Positions 23,759 through 32,034 of a DNA stretch of 34,686 bases are shown here, piece after piece. The stretch is from Victivallales bacterium. Lineage in GTDB: Bacteria > Verrucomicrobiota > Lentisphaeria > Oligosphaerales > Oligosphaeraceae. The position numbers and the translations under genes are program-made. Every line of letters begins with the position of its first letter. Position 1 is the stretch's first letter. The notes beneath the pieces were generated by a model that saw nothing but the letters and a program-made list of their open reading frames with translations, did not search any database and was not told the origin of the DNA. The DNA lies in contig JAFZIJ010000104.1 in NCBI GenBank assembly GCA_017554445.1, positions 1-34,686 on the forward strand. The letters run 5' to 3'.

Positions 23759-24808
23759 CTACGCATATTTCATGCGGGACTTTGGAATGCGAGTGCCGCA
23801 TAAGACAGAAGCCAGAATAGGCATGTATCGTTTCAAAATACGCAGGGACATGGCGCAAATAACAAATGTAAGCGCACAATTCGCGAATACATACAATACA
23901 GGCGGCATGCCTAGAAAATGCATCGCGCGGCCGGCTCTTGCCAAAGTCGTAGCCAAGGGTGAATGGGTGCAATAAATCCAGAAACTATATTCGCCAAAAT
24001 GAATGATATGTTCTTGTAAATACTTGGGCAGACGTTGCATGAGCATTGCGCAAGATGCATAGAATGGCAACGAAATCCATTGTAGAACATTCCAATCCAT
24101 CCATTGAAATTCCGCAATTATGAAATACACAAGTGGAATGCCCATCGTTAATGGCCACCATTTGTTTAACGGACGCAAATCAAGATCGCAGTGTCGGCAA
24201 TACATCCCGAAACAGAAAAAAATAATTGAGTTTTCTTTCAAAAAGAATGATGAGATAATGAGAATAATAGGCGTCAGCAATATAGGAATACGGCTAATGA
24301 CCCATAACAGCAATGGAGCCAGAGGAAAGAAAATCAATAAATTGCGAACATACCACAAGGGATTGTCAATAGGAGCTCCCATGTCCAGTCCATAGCTTCT
24401 GACAAATATTTGCCATGGTGTCATATCGGCGTATTTAAAGGACGGCAGGAGAGCGAAATTTGCTACCATTCCTCGTAACAGATGGAAAACCATAAGGATG
24501 GTATTCCATAAAAAATATGGAATAAGCAGTGACTTGCACTTTTTCTTTAAAAATTCAAGGTAGATGCTATTGTCTGACCAAGTGAACAAATAACCGGAGA
24601 TTACAAAGAAAAACGTTACTGCACAATGAGGTACTTTCCCGATAAGCACATTCTGTTCAAGGCACTTGCACCAATTATCAGGATAATCGGGCCCCATAAA
24701 ACGGGCATGTATGAGAATAACCGAAAGTATAAGAAACAACCGCAAAAGATAAATCTTTTGCGAGACATCTTCGAAGGCTGGTGAAGTTGAAGATGACTGT
24801 GAAGTCAT
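23759..24808 (-). CDS. Membrane acyltransferase, acyltransferase-3 (OafA/WecH-like) family
   Basis: The 349-residue protein is a polytopic membrane protein with about ten hydrophobic segments. The first segment has LRLFLILSVILIHA, with the family's essential histidine. FFFVISGYLFTW and the short NPLWYVRNLLIFFPLAPLLLW segment are typical of acyltransferase 3 proteins, which O- or N-acylate surface glycans or lipids in the inner membrane. The acceptor is unknown. Codon use is richer in A+T than in neighbouring genes and it sits alone between ilvB and recJ, so recent acquisition is possible. There is no good ribosome-binding site at the ATG; the start is uncertain by a few codons. Confidence 0.85.
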   Translation of the reverse strand: MTSQSSSTSPAFEDVSQKIYLLRLFLILSVILIHARFMGPDYPDNWCKCLEQNVLIGKVPHCAVTFFFVISGYLFTWSDNSIYLEFLKKKCKSLLIPYFLWNTILMVFHLLRGMVANFALLPSFKYADMTPWQIFVRSYGLDMGAPIDNPLWYVRNLLIFFPLAPLLLWVISRIPILLTPIILIISSFFLKENSIIFFCFGMYCRHCDLDLRPLNKWWPLTMGIPLVYFIIAEFQWMDWNVLQWISLPFYASCAMLMQRLPKYLQEHIIHFGEYSFWIYCTHSPLATTLARAGRAMHFLGMPPVLYVFANCALTFVICAMSLRILKRYMPILASVLCGTRIPKSRMKYA

Positions 24809-24858
24809 TTTCTAATATGATTTCTGTATAAAAACATTATCAGATATGGGGAAAAACT

Positions 24859-24895
24859 AAGACAGCAACAAAACTTACTGTCGTGCTGCTGTCTT
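24859..24895 (-). terminator. Intrinsic terminator of recJ
   Basis: AAGACAGCA and TGCTGTCTT form a 9-bp stem, followed on the minus strand by AGTTTTTCC. It begins 14 bases after the recJ stop and separates recJ from the acyltransferase gene. Confidence 0.8.
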
Positions 24896-24908
24896 TGGCG
24901 TTAGTCAA

Positions 24909-26618
24909 TCAGCCTTCCGCTGGTTTGATGTCCAGTATTCGGAGCTGTGGCATCGCTATGCCGTTGAAACGGTTGATATGCGGCGAGAAGACGATGTCCC
25001 ATGGCGGCGGCGGGAATTGGTCCGGCAGACGCCCGAAGGCTATGAACTGCATGCGCGTTCCAGATTCGTCTTTCACCATGCCGCGGGTATGATTCTTGCC
25101 GGCTGGCATCTTGCGTTCCGGTATGACGTTTTTGGTTATATAAACGGGCTCGGGATTGCCGTGTCCAAAGGGCTCCAGCATCTCAAGTTCTTGGAAGAAA
25201 ACATCATCCAACTCGCTGAAGGCGACTTTGCCACAGGCGGCGATGACCGGTTTCATGGAATCAATGCCGAGCACCTTCTGGACGGCTTCGTCGAACTGCT
25301 TGCAGAACAGCTCCAGATTCTCCTCCGTCAGAGAGAGTCCTGCCGCCATTGCATGGCCGCCGAAGCGGATCAGCGAATCCGAGCAGACACCGAGAAGATC
25401 GACCAGATTCAGCTTGCGGATGGAGCGGGCGGAGCCAGTGAACTGTCCAGATGGATCGCGTGTGAGGACGACGGACGGACGATGGTATTTACGAGTCAGC
25501 CGGGAGGCCACGATGCCGACGACGCCTTGATGCCAACCTTCGCTCCAGACAACGATGGAACGTGTTGAGTTTAGGTCATAACGTCTTGCGATCTGGGCTT
25601 CTGCATCTGTCACGACGCTTTCTTCTATGGTCTGCCGTTCGCGGTTTTGTTCGTCCAGTTTACGGGCGAGATTGGCGGCATCCACCATGTTGTCTGCTTC
25701 CAGCAGGCGCAGGGAGTCCGTCGGGGCACCGAGACGTCCGGTGGCGTTGATGCGGGGGGCCAGCCGGTAGGTGATGTCTGATGTTGCGAGCTCTTCGCTG
25801 ACGCCGGAAATTTCGCAAAGTGCATGGATTCCAGGACGTTGCTTACCAGCGAGAACCTTCAATCCGTGTTTGACGAGAATGCGGTTCTCATAGAGGAGCG
25901 GGACGATATCGGCGACGGTACCGAGTGCGACGAGATCAAGGCCCTGCCGCAAATCCGTGTCTTCTCCGCCGAAGCCATGTTCCCGGCCGTATTTCAAGAA
26001 GGCGTGGCAGACTTTGAAGGCGACACCAACACCCGCAAGTTCTTGAATCTCAACAGGTGATCCGGGCAGTTTCGGATCGACGACGGCATACGCCTCCAGC
26101 GGTTCGACACCTGGCGTATGGTGGTCTGTGATGATGAGGTCGAATTGCATCTCCTTCGAGGCCTGGACGGCTTCATAGGAGGTGATGCCGCAATCGACGG
26201 TGATGAGGAGGTCTGCCTTGTTGGCGTGGGTTTTGTTGATGGATTCGACCGTAAGGCCGTAGCCGTCGTCGATGCGATGTGGCAGATAGCATTCCACGTT
26301 GCCGCCGTTTCGACGGAGCACCCATGCGAGGAGGGCTGAGGCGGTGATGCCGTCCGTGTCATAGTCGCCATGGATGAGAATCCTCTGTCCGTTGTGGATG
26401 GCCTGCCAAAGTCTGGCGGAGGCCTCCTTTGTTCCAGGCAGGAGGTATGGGTCACCTATGTCCGATATGGACGGGTTGAGGAAGTCCCGTATTTTTTCGG
26501 GACCGATTCCTCTCATGTCCAACACGAGAGCGATTGGTCTTGTGACTCCTGCTTCATTGATCAGGGCTTGCACCCTGTCTTCATTGTTTTCTGTCTGTTC
26601 CCAAATGTATTCTTCCAT
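24909..26618 (-). CDS. recJ: Single-stranded-DNA-specific 5'-3' exonuclease RecJ
   Basis: RecJ is the DHH-family exonuclease of recombination and mismatch repair. The 569-residue protein has motif I ILIHGDYDTDGITA (80-93, metal ligands D85, D87, D89), VDCGITSYE (141-149) and motif III ITDHHTPG (163-170). DLVALGTVADIVPL, APRINATGR, and the DHHA1 region with GWHQGVVGIVASRL and RFGGHAMAAGLSL follow. The C-terminal OB-fold part (LEPFGHGNPEPVY) is intact, and length matches the family. AAGGAAAC precedes the ATG. It is divergent from the enhancer-binding protein gene. Nothing looks broken. Confidence 0.95.
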   Translation of the reverse strand: MEEYIWEQTENNEDRVQALINEAGVTRPIALVLDMRGIGPEKIRDFLNPSISDIGDPYLLPGTKEASARLWQAIHNGQRILIHGDYDTDGITASALLAWVLRRNGGNVECYLPHRIDDGYGLTVESINKTHANKADLLITVDCGITSYEAVQASKEMQFDLIITDHHTPGVEPLEAYAVVDPKLPGSPVEIQELAGVGVAFKVCHAFLKYGREHGFGGEDTDLRQGLDLVALGTVADIVPLLYENRILVKHGLKVLAGKQRPGIHALCEISGVSEELATSDITYRLAPRINATGRLGAPTDSLRLLEADNMVDAANLARKLDEQNRERQTIEESVVTDAEAQIARRYDLNSTRSIVVWSEGWHQGVVGIVASRLTRKYHRPSVVLTRDPSGQFTGSARSIRKLNLVDLLGVCSDSLIRFGGHAMAAGLSLTEENLELFCKQFDEAVQKVLGIDSMKPVIAACGKVAFSELDDVFFQELEMLEPFGHGNPEPVYITKNVIPERKMPAGKNHTRGMVKDESGTRMQFIAFGRLPDQFPPPPWDIVFSPHINRFNGIAMPQLRILDIKPAEG

Positions 26619-26740
26619 TATGATTGTTTCCTTTTTTTAACCGCTTGATGTAAACTATACGCCTTTTTTTTAAACTTTCACATTATTTATTCATTTTTTT
26701 CTTCCTTTTTATAAAAAGAGCAGAAGTTTGATAAAGGAAG

Positions 26741-26756
26741 GGGCTGTTGACTTGCG
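26741..26756 (+). promoter_or_regulatory. Candidate sigma-54 promoter of the enhancer-binding protein gene
   Basis: GGGCTGTTGACTTGCG keeps GG-N10-GC and the TTGC box but departs from TGGCACG in the left half. It lies in the 196-bp spacer before the sigma-54 activator gene, with a predicted start near 26767. It is a weaker match than the dnaK promoter. Confidence 0.4.
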
Positions 26757-26814
26757 AGATTGGAATGATGGAATACATTATTTTGACTTTATAGGTTTTA
26801 GAAACTGATTCCGA

Positions 26815-28272
26815 ATGAAGACCAAGATACTGATAGCCGTTGACGACGCGAATCTGAGCGACGTTCTGCGGAGTTTGTTCAGGAGCCTGGAATACCGCGT
26901 CAAATCATGTGGCGAAGAGGAGGCCCGGGACGATGTCCTGCACGCGGAAGCGTGGGATGTCGTCGTCTGCGGGCTGGAATTCGGTCGTGGCTTGCTGGTG
27001 GATCGACCGTCTGGCGCATATGGTGCGGACATTCTGGTGGTGGTTGACTATGCGGAACTGGAGGAGGGCAAGGCGATCGTGGAGGCGGGAGCTTCCGGTT
27101 TTCTTGTCCGCCCGATTCGTTCGGAAGAGGCTTTGAGGTTGCTGGAGAAGGTGTTGGCGGAGCGCCATGACCGTCTTAAGGCGACGGGAGGGGCTGGCAA
27201 GCAGCCGGAGGTTTTGGAAAAGACGGAGGAGGAGGCGTCATGCGAATGCAAGAAACCGGATACGCCGGAACTGCATTACGGTCTGATGATCGGGGAGCAT
27301 CCCGCCATGCAGGCGTTGTACAAGCAGATGGAGAAGGTGGCGGCGACGGACATGTCCGTCTTGATACGCGGGGAGAGCGGAACCGGCAAGGAACTGGTGG
27401 CGAAATCTCTGCACCGTCTGAGCCGACGCGGCAATCGCCCGTTCGTGGCGATCAATTGCACGGCGATTCCCGCCAATTTGCTTGAATCGGAATTATTTGG
27501 CCATGTGAAGGGGGCCTTTACGGGAGCGGTACGAAACAAGGAGGGGTTGTTCCAAGTGGCGGATGGCGGCACGCTGTTCATGGATGAAATCGGGTCGATC
27601 CCGTTGGAGATGCAGCGTTCGCTTCTGCGGATTTTACAGGACGGGCTGGTGAGGCCGGTTGGTGGCGTGACGGCGACGAAAGTGGATGTACGTGTGTTGG
27701 CCGCGACGAATGAAGATTTGGAGAAGAGGATGAAGGAGGGGTTGTTTCGAGAAGATTTATATTACCGGCTTTGCGCGTTTCCGCTTTATCTGCCCGCTTT
27801 ACGAGAGAGACGGAGCGATATCCCGTTGCTGATCAGTTATTTCCAAGATAAATGGAGTGAAGAGGGCGGAGGCGGTTTCGGCGGTTTTTCGGAAGAGGCG
27901 ATGGATGTGCTTTCACGGCGAGACTGGCCGGGCAATGTTCGCGAGCTGGAGAATTCGCTACGGAGAATCGTGGCGTTGTCGAACCGCGGCGGGATGCCGC
28001 TTGGTGTATATGACTTGCCGGATGAGTTCCGCCCGTCTGCGGAGGAGCTTCGTCAGGCGGACGAGCAGGAAGACGAGGCTGAAATGGCCGAGATACTTGC
28101 GGGATTTCCGCAACGCAATGCGGAGCTGACGCTGAAGGCCTATTTGCGAATCCACGAGCGTGAATACATCAACCGTGTGTTGGCGGAATGTGGCGGTGAC
28201 AAGGATAAGACCGCGAAGATGCTGGGGATCAGCAAAGGGACGTTATACAGGAAGTTGGATGAAACGGAGTAG
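26815..28272 (+). CDS. Sigma-54-dependent transcriptional activator with degenerate receiver domain
   Basis: The 485-residue protein has the NtrC layout. Residues 3-115 form a receiver-like domain. Residues 157-390 are an AAA+ sigma-54 activator with Walker A GESGTGKE (186-193), GAFTGA (233-238), Walker B GGTLFMDE (251-258) and REDLYYRL. A Fis-type HTH ends the protein (YINRVLAECGGDKDKTAKML). The phospho-acceptor position holds G53 (DVVVCGLEF) instead of aspartate, the Thr/Ser position is D78, and the conserved lysine is R99. Phosphorylation is therefore unlikely and no kinase gene is near. The start ATG has no clear ribosome-binding site. Its targets are unknown; a sigma-54 promoter precedes dnaK in this window. 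Confidence 0.93.
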   Translation: MKTKILIAVDDANLSDVLRSLFRSLEYRVKSCGEEEARDDVLHAEAWDVVVCGLEFGRGLLVDRPSGAYGADILVVVDYAELEEGKAIVEAGASGFLVRPIRSEEALRLLEKVLAERHDRLKATGGAGKQPEVLEKTEEEASCECKKPDTPELHYGLMIGEHPAMQALYKQMEKVAATDMSVLIRGESGTGKELVAKSLHRLSRRGNRPFVAINCTAIPANLLESELFGHVKGAFTGAVRNKEGLFQVADGGTLFMDEIGSIPLEMQRSLLRILQDGLVRPVGGVTATKVDVRVLAATNEDLEKRMKEGLFREDLYYRLCAFPLYLPALRERRSDIPLLISYFQDKWSEEGGGGFGGFSEEAMDVLSRRDWPGNVRELENSLRRIVALSNRGGMPLGVYDLPDEFRPSAEELRQADEQEDEAEMAEILAGFPQRNAELTLKAYLRIHEREYINRVLAECGGDKDKTAKMLGISKGTLYRKLDETE

Positions 28273-28278
28273 GGTAAG

Positions 28279-28782
28279 ATGAAGCTGATGCGTCAATATG
28301 TCGGATTGATTGGCCTGTGGCTGCTGTTGTTGTGCGCAACTGGCTGTGCGCTGTTTGACTGGAGCACTCCTGTGTTCTGCCTGAGTCTCCATCGGGAAGT
28401 CAGGCGGAATGCATTCGCGCCGGAAACGGCGTTGATCCAACCGGTCTATGATGTTATGGGGCGGAACGAGCATATCGTGGACCGTTTCCCAATCGTGGAT
28501 TCCTCTTTTTTCGGTGCGGCTGAGCTTGTGCGTGGCGACAATGGAAAGTGGGGGCTTCGGATGAAGCTGGATCGCAAGGGGATGGGACTCTGGCGACAGG
28601 CGACTGGAGAGTACGGCAACCAGACAATGGTGATTTTACTGGATGGTTATTTCTGCGGGACGATGATGATTCCGCCGTATGATGAAAGTGGTTTTCTGAC
28701 GCTTCCTCCACTGTGGAGCGAGATGGAGGCGAGGCGGATTGCATCGCATGTGGTTTCCAATTACAGGAAGACGAACAAGTAA
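28279..28782 (+). CDS. Small predicted lipoprotein with a SecD/F P1-head-like C-terminal part
   Basis: The 167-residue protein has a hydrophobic N-terminus and the cysteine motif ATGC (C23), a lipobox with Ala instead of Leu at -3. Residues 90-165 follow the pattern of the SecDF P1 head: a strand (WGLRMKLDRKGMGLW), NQTMVILLDGYFCGTMMIPPYD like the LAIVLDG-V-SAP strand, and a closing helix SEMEARRIASHVV. Function is not known; it would be anchored on the periplasmic side. AGGGTAAG precedes the ATG only 6 bases after the activator's stop, so they form one transcript. The domain link is by eye and needs profile search. Confidence 0.65.
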   Translation: MKLMRQYVGLIGLWLLLLCATGCALFDWSTPVFCLSLHREVRRNAFAPETALIQPVYDVMGRNEHIVDRFPIVDSSFFGAAELVRGDNGKWGLRMKLDRKGMGLWRQATGEYGNQTMVILLDGYFCGTMMIPPYDESGFLTLPPLWSEMEARRIASHVVSNYRKTNK

Positions 28783-28833
28783 GAAGATTAATTTTATATT
28801 ATAATAAATAGTGGTACAAACAAAAACAGGTAG

Positions 28834-31017
28834 ATGAAGATGGCGGATCCAAACACTTATTCGACTGGTACAGAGCTCGCAAAACTTTTTGATGCCGCGG
28901 CGGTTCCCGATCGTTCGGCCATTGTGGAACTGGCGGAGATTTTGAAGTTGGCCGAACCGCGTCAGTGCGCAGGATGGGACGAAGGCGTGCGTCTCAAGTG
29001 GGAGAGCGGATTGCAGAAATTCGCTGAGAAAGCGTCTCTCAAGACACTTGACGAGGCGGAATTCAAATTGGCGGACATGATGATGGAGGCGGGGCTTGAT
29101 GGTGTCATGTTCCGCAATCTCTATGCGGCACTCGTCAAACAGAAGTTCCCAGATTGGGAGAATCCAGACGGTCTGGTGGACTGTCTGGGGATTCACAAGG
29201 AAAGCGAAGCATTGGACAAAATCAGCAAGCGTCTGGATGTCTTGCGCGTCACGAAGAAAGGCGCGTTCTGCTATACACCTGCATTCGGCGTCGGCGTCGT
29301 TGATTCGATTGATGAAATCAGCGGCCAAGTCCGTGTCGCGTTTGTGAGACGACAGGCGACGGGTAAGAAGGCGGACGGTCTCAATAAGGCCGAACGGCAG
29401 ACGTTGGGGTTGCGCAACTTCCTGGACAACTTGATGGTTGTTGATATCGATTCAGACGTTCACAACTGGATGGCGAAGAAATCGCGTCCGGAGAAAACGG
29501 ATTTGAAGTCGCTGACGGAACTCATGAACAGTCATATCACGAGTGCGCGTCCGGCGTTGCTGAATCCCGGCCGTGCCCTGCTGGTTCCGGGCGTTATGAC
29601 GGAAGCGCAGTTCAAAGTTCTGACGTCTGGCGCGCCTGCGAAACAGGGCGGCGATGCGCAGGCTGGCGGCGCGGTCAATACGATGAGTTGGGATCAAAGC
29701 CGAAGCCTGCTCGAATTGAATGAACGTCTGAAATTGATTACAACCATCGACGAAGCGTCGAAGCCGGACATTGCCAATGTGACGAACATTTTCGATTATG
29801 GCGCCAGCCGTGATGACATGGTGCTGCTGTTCGCGACCGCGCTCGCATCCCTCGAGCACATGCTTCCGGCAGGATTGAAGCCTGAGTTCGACAAGACGGT
29901 CGCTCTTCTTGCCGAAAAGAAGGCGGTAGTCTGGGAGAACGATGAGCTGTTCATTGAGGCGAGCGACAAGCTTGCCGGCAAGCTGGTCATCCCGTGGTTC
30001 GCGGTCACGAAGCGCGCCAAAGGCACTGACTTTCTGATCGACCGTACGCTCAAGTTGCCGTATCGCCTGTGGGCTGGTACGGAGAAGAATCTGACGACGG
30101 AGGAACGTGCGCATCTGGCAGAGGCCGTTGAGGCGGCGATGGAAGGCGGCGATGTCACGGCGGATGCGATGTTCTGGCTCTGGAAGTCCGACTACGAAGA
30201 TCTGAAGATGCGTTATCTGACCAAGTCCGTCCTGCTGTTCCGTACGTTGCAGAAAGACGTGAAAGGCAATTACTTGAAGGCTCATCGCGACCTGTTCAAA
30301 CTGATGATGAACGACGAGCCGTTCCAGCGGTTGATTATGAACTACGGCGACGAAGAGACGGTCACGGAATTCATCCACTGCATCAAGCGGATGCCGTTGC
30401 TGGAGGCTGGAGACCGCCAGAGCTTGGAAGTGAAGATCATTCGTTTATATCCTGAATACAAGCATCTTGTGGAAGAACGCAAGGTGATCCATCAGCGTGC
30501 CGCCTTGCCGCGTATCACGAGCTGGAGAAGCCTCAAGTTGCGTGAGATGCAACTCAAGAATCTGGTTGAAGAGCAGATTCCGGCCAATGCGGACGCGTTG
30601 GAGCATGCCCGTAGCCTCGGCGACTTGCGTGAAAACTCCGAATACAAATTTGCGAAGGAACAGCAGTCCCTGCTCGGTAAGATGCGCCGCGAATACGAAA
30701 GCAGCCTCGTGGATCTGCGTGGTACGGACTTCCATGACGTGGAAGTCACGGATACGGTGGTTCTCGGTTGCGCCGTTACGGTGAAATTCTCTGGTGGCCG
30801 TACAGAAACCTATTACGTTTTGGGGCTGTTGGACACGGTTCCGAAACGCAACATGATTTCCTTCGAGACGCCTCTTGGCAAGCTGCTGATTGGCCGCAAG
30901 TTGGATGAGCGTCTGGAAATGCCTAGCGGCGAACATGGGCAGATCATTGAAATCAGCACGTTGCCGAAGGATATGATTGATTGGTTCAACGAAGAGCCCA
31001 CGCTCGAAGAAGCGTAA
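28834..31017 (+). CDS. greA: Long GreA-type transcript cleavage factor (chlamydial-style, 727 aa)
   Basis: The last ~160 residues are a GreA domain, which rescues backtracked RNA polymerase by stimulating transcript cleavage. The coiled coil contains SLGDLRENSEYKFAKE (about 594-609), with the acidic tip DLRENSEY. It is followed by the FKBP-like part VVLGCAVTVKF, SFETPLGKLLIGRKLDERL and a final IIEISTLP. The ~560-residue N-terminal part is helical and acidic and matches no domain I can name. Chlamydiae carry GreA of the same size and layout, whereas most bacteria have ~158 residues. A second ATG at 28840 is better spaced from AGG and may be the start. A hairpin terminator follows the stop. Confidence 0.9.
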   Translation: MKMADPNTYSTGTELAKLFDAAAVPDRSAIVELAEILKLAEPRQCAGWDEGVRLKWESGLQKFAEKASLKTLDEAEFKLADMMMEAGLDGVMFRNLYAALVKQKFPDWENPDGLVDCLGIHKESEALDKISKRLDVLRVTKKGAFCYTPAFGVGVVDSIDEISGQVRVAFVRRQATGKKADGLNKAERQTLGLRNFLDNLMVVDIDSDVHNWMAKKSRPEKTDLKSLTELMNSHITSARPALLNPGRALLVPGVMTEAQFKVLTSGAPAKQGGDAQAGGAVNTMSWDQSRSLLELNERLKLITTIDEASKPDIANVTNIFDYGASRDDMVLLFATALASLEHMLPAGLKPEFDKTVALLAEKKAVVWENDELFIEASDKLAGKLVIPWFAVTKRAKGTDFLIDRTLKLPYRLWAGTEKNLTTEERAHLAEAVEAAMEGGDVTADAMFWLWKSDYEDLKMRYLTKSVLLFRTLQKDVKGNYLKAHRDLFKLMMNDEPFQRLIMNYGDEETVTEFIHCIKRMPLLEAGDRQSLEVKIIRLYPEYKHLVEERKVIHQRAALPRITSWRSLKLREMQLKNLVEEQIPANADALEHARSLGDLRENSEYKFAKEQQSLLGKMRREYESSLVDLRGTDFHDVEVTDTVVLGCAVTVKFSGGRTETYYVLGLLDTVPKRNMISFETPLGKLLIGRKLDERLEMPSGEHGQIIEISTLPKDMIDWFNEEPTLEEA

Positions 31018-31027
31018 GGCGCTGGAA

Positions 31028-31066
31028 AAAGGGACATAAGGGAGAAACAGCCACTTATGTCCCTTT
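31028..31066 (+). terminator. Hairpin terminator after long greA
   Basis: AAAGGGACATAAG (31028-31040) and CTTATGTCCCTTT (31054-31066) form a perfect 13-bp stem 10 bases after the stop. The tail is CGTCTCTTTAG, not a clean T-run, so efficiency is uncertain. Confidence 0.7.
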
Positions 31067-31104
31067 CGTCTCTTTAGTCTCTTGTATCAAAAAAGGGTGG
31101 AACC

Positions 31105-31932
31105 ATGTTCAGATATTGCCTCAATACAGGAACGATCAGCGGTCAGAAGCTGAGTCTGGTGGATGAATTGAAGACGGCGTCGAAGGCTGGTTTCGATTCT
31201 GTTGAGCCGTGGATGCGCGAAATCCATGAATACCGTAAGGTGAACGGATCGCTGAAGCCTCTGCGTGAATATGTTGCGGAGCTTGGGTTGTCCGTCGAAA
31301 GTGCCATCGGCTTCGGCAAATGGGCCGTTGAGGATGATGCGGAACGACGCGCAGGTCTGGACGAAGTCCGCCGTGACATGGAGGCTTTGGCTGAACTCGG
31401 CGGCAAACGGCTGGCCTGCCCGCCTGTCGGCGCGACCGACAAACCAATCGATTTGTCGCGTTTTCAAGAACGTTACGAAGCTGTCTTGAAGCTTGGTGAT
31501 GAGTTTGGCGTTCAACCACTTCTGGAGCTGTGGGGCTTTTCCGCAAATTTGAGCAAGATCGAAGAGGTGTTGAAAATCGCCGCGACGGCCGCGCATCCGA
31601 AGGCGGCCATCCTGCTGGATGTTTACCATATATATAAAGGCGGCGGCAACTACGAAGCGATGCGGTTGTTGAGCCAGCAGGCTCTTCCCGTGCTGCATTT
31701 GAATGACTTCCCCGCGAATCCGCCGCGTGAGACGATTAAAGATGCGGATCGCGTGTTCCCTGGCGATGGTATCGCCCCGTTGGACAAGATTTTGCAGATG
31801 GTTGATCGCAATGGCGGCACGATTCTGTCGTTGGAATTGTTCAACCGCAACTATTGGGCGATGCCTGCGTTGGAGGCCTGCCGTACAGGATTGATGAAAT
31901 CCGTGGCGGCGGTCGCCCATGCGTTGAGTTAA
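31105..31932 (+). CDS. Sugar phosphate isomerase/epimerase (xylose-isomerase-like TIM barrel)
   Basis: The 275-residue protein belongs to the AP-endonuclease-2/xylose-isomerase-like barrel family. Members are metal-dependent isomerases or epimerases of sugars and inosose-type compounds. The fold marks are YCLNTGTISG at strand 1, AGFDSVEPWMRE at strand 2, the metal glutamate in LLELWGF, AILLDVYHIYKGGG with Asp and His ligands, LHLNDFP, FPGDGIAPLDKIL and the last glutamate in SLELFN. All expected metal ligands seem present. The substrate is not readable. AAAGGGTGG lies before the ATG. It is probably co-transcribed with the NAD+ synthetase gene 100 bases downstream. The stop codon lies inside an 11-bp hairpin. 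Confidence 0.85.
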   Translation: MFRYCLNTGTISGQKLSLVDELKTASKAGFDSVEPWMREIHEYRKVNGSLKPLREYVAELGLSVESAIGFGKWAVEDDAERRAGLDEVRRDMEALAELGGKRLACPPVGATDKPIDLSRFQERYEAVLKLGDEFGVQPLLELWGFSANLSKIEEVLKIAATAAHPKAAILLDVYHIYKGGGNYEAMRLLSQQALPVLHLNDFPANPPRETIKDADRVFPGDGIAPLDKILQMVDRNGGTILSLELFNRNYWAMPALEACRTGLMKSVAAVAHALS

Positions 31933-31954
31933 TCATCGGCGAACCGATGATTAA
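31929..31954 (+). terminator. Hairpin with CGAA tetraloop over the stop codon
   Basis: TTAATCATCGG (31929-31939), CGAA, then CCGATGATTAA (31944-31954) form a perfect 11-bp stem that contains the TAA stop of the isomerase/epimerase gene. No T-run follows, so it may be an mRNA 3'-end stabiliser rather than a true terminator. Confidence 0.55.
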
Positions 31955-31955
31955 C

Positions 31956-31990
31956 GCTTATGGCCAATGGCTAATGGCTAATGGCTTATG
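31956..31990 (+). repeat. 7-bp tandem repeat array (GCTAATG type)
   Basis: Five consecutive heptamers read GCTTATG, GCCAATG, GCTAATG, GCTAATG, GCTTATG in the spacer before nadE. A shorter relative is at 3984-4008. The array follows the hairpin directly. Confidence 0.85.
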
Positions 31991-32034
31991 GAAGTGTGTT
32001 GATAGGTTGAAAGCAACTACATAGGAAAACGGCG

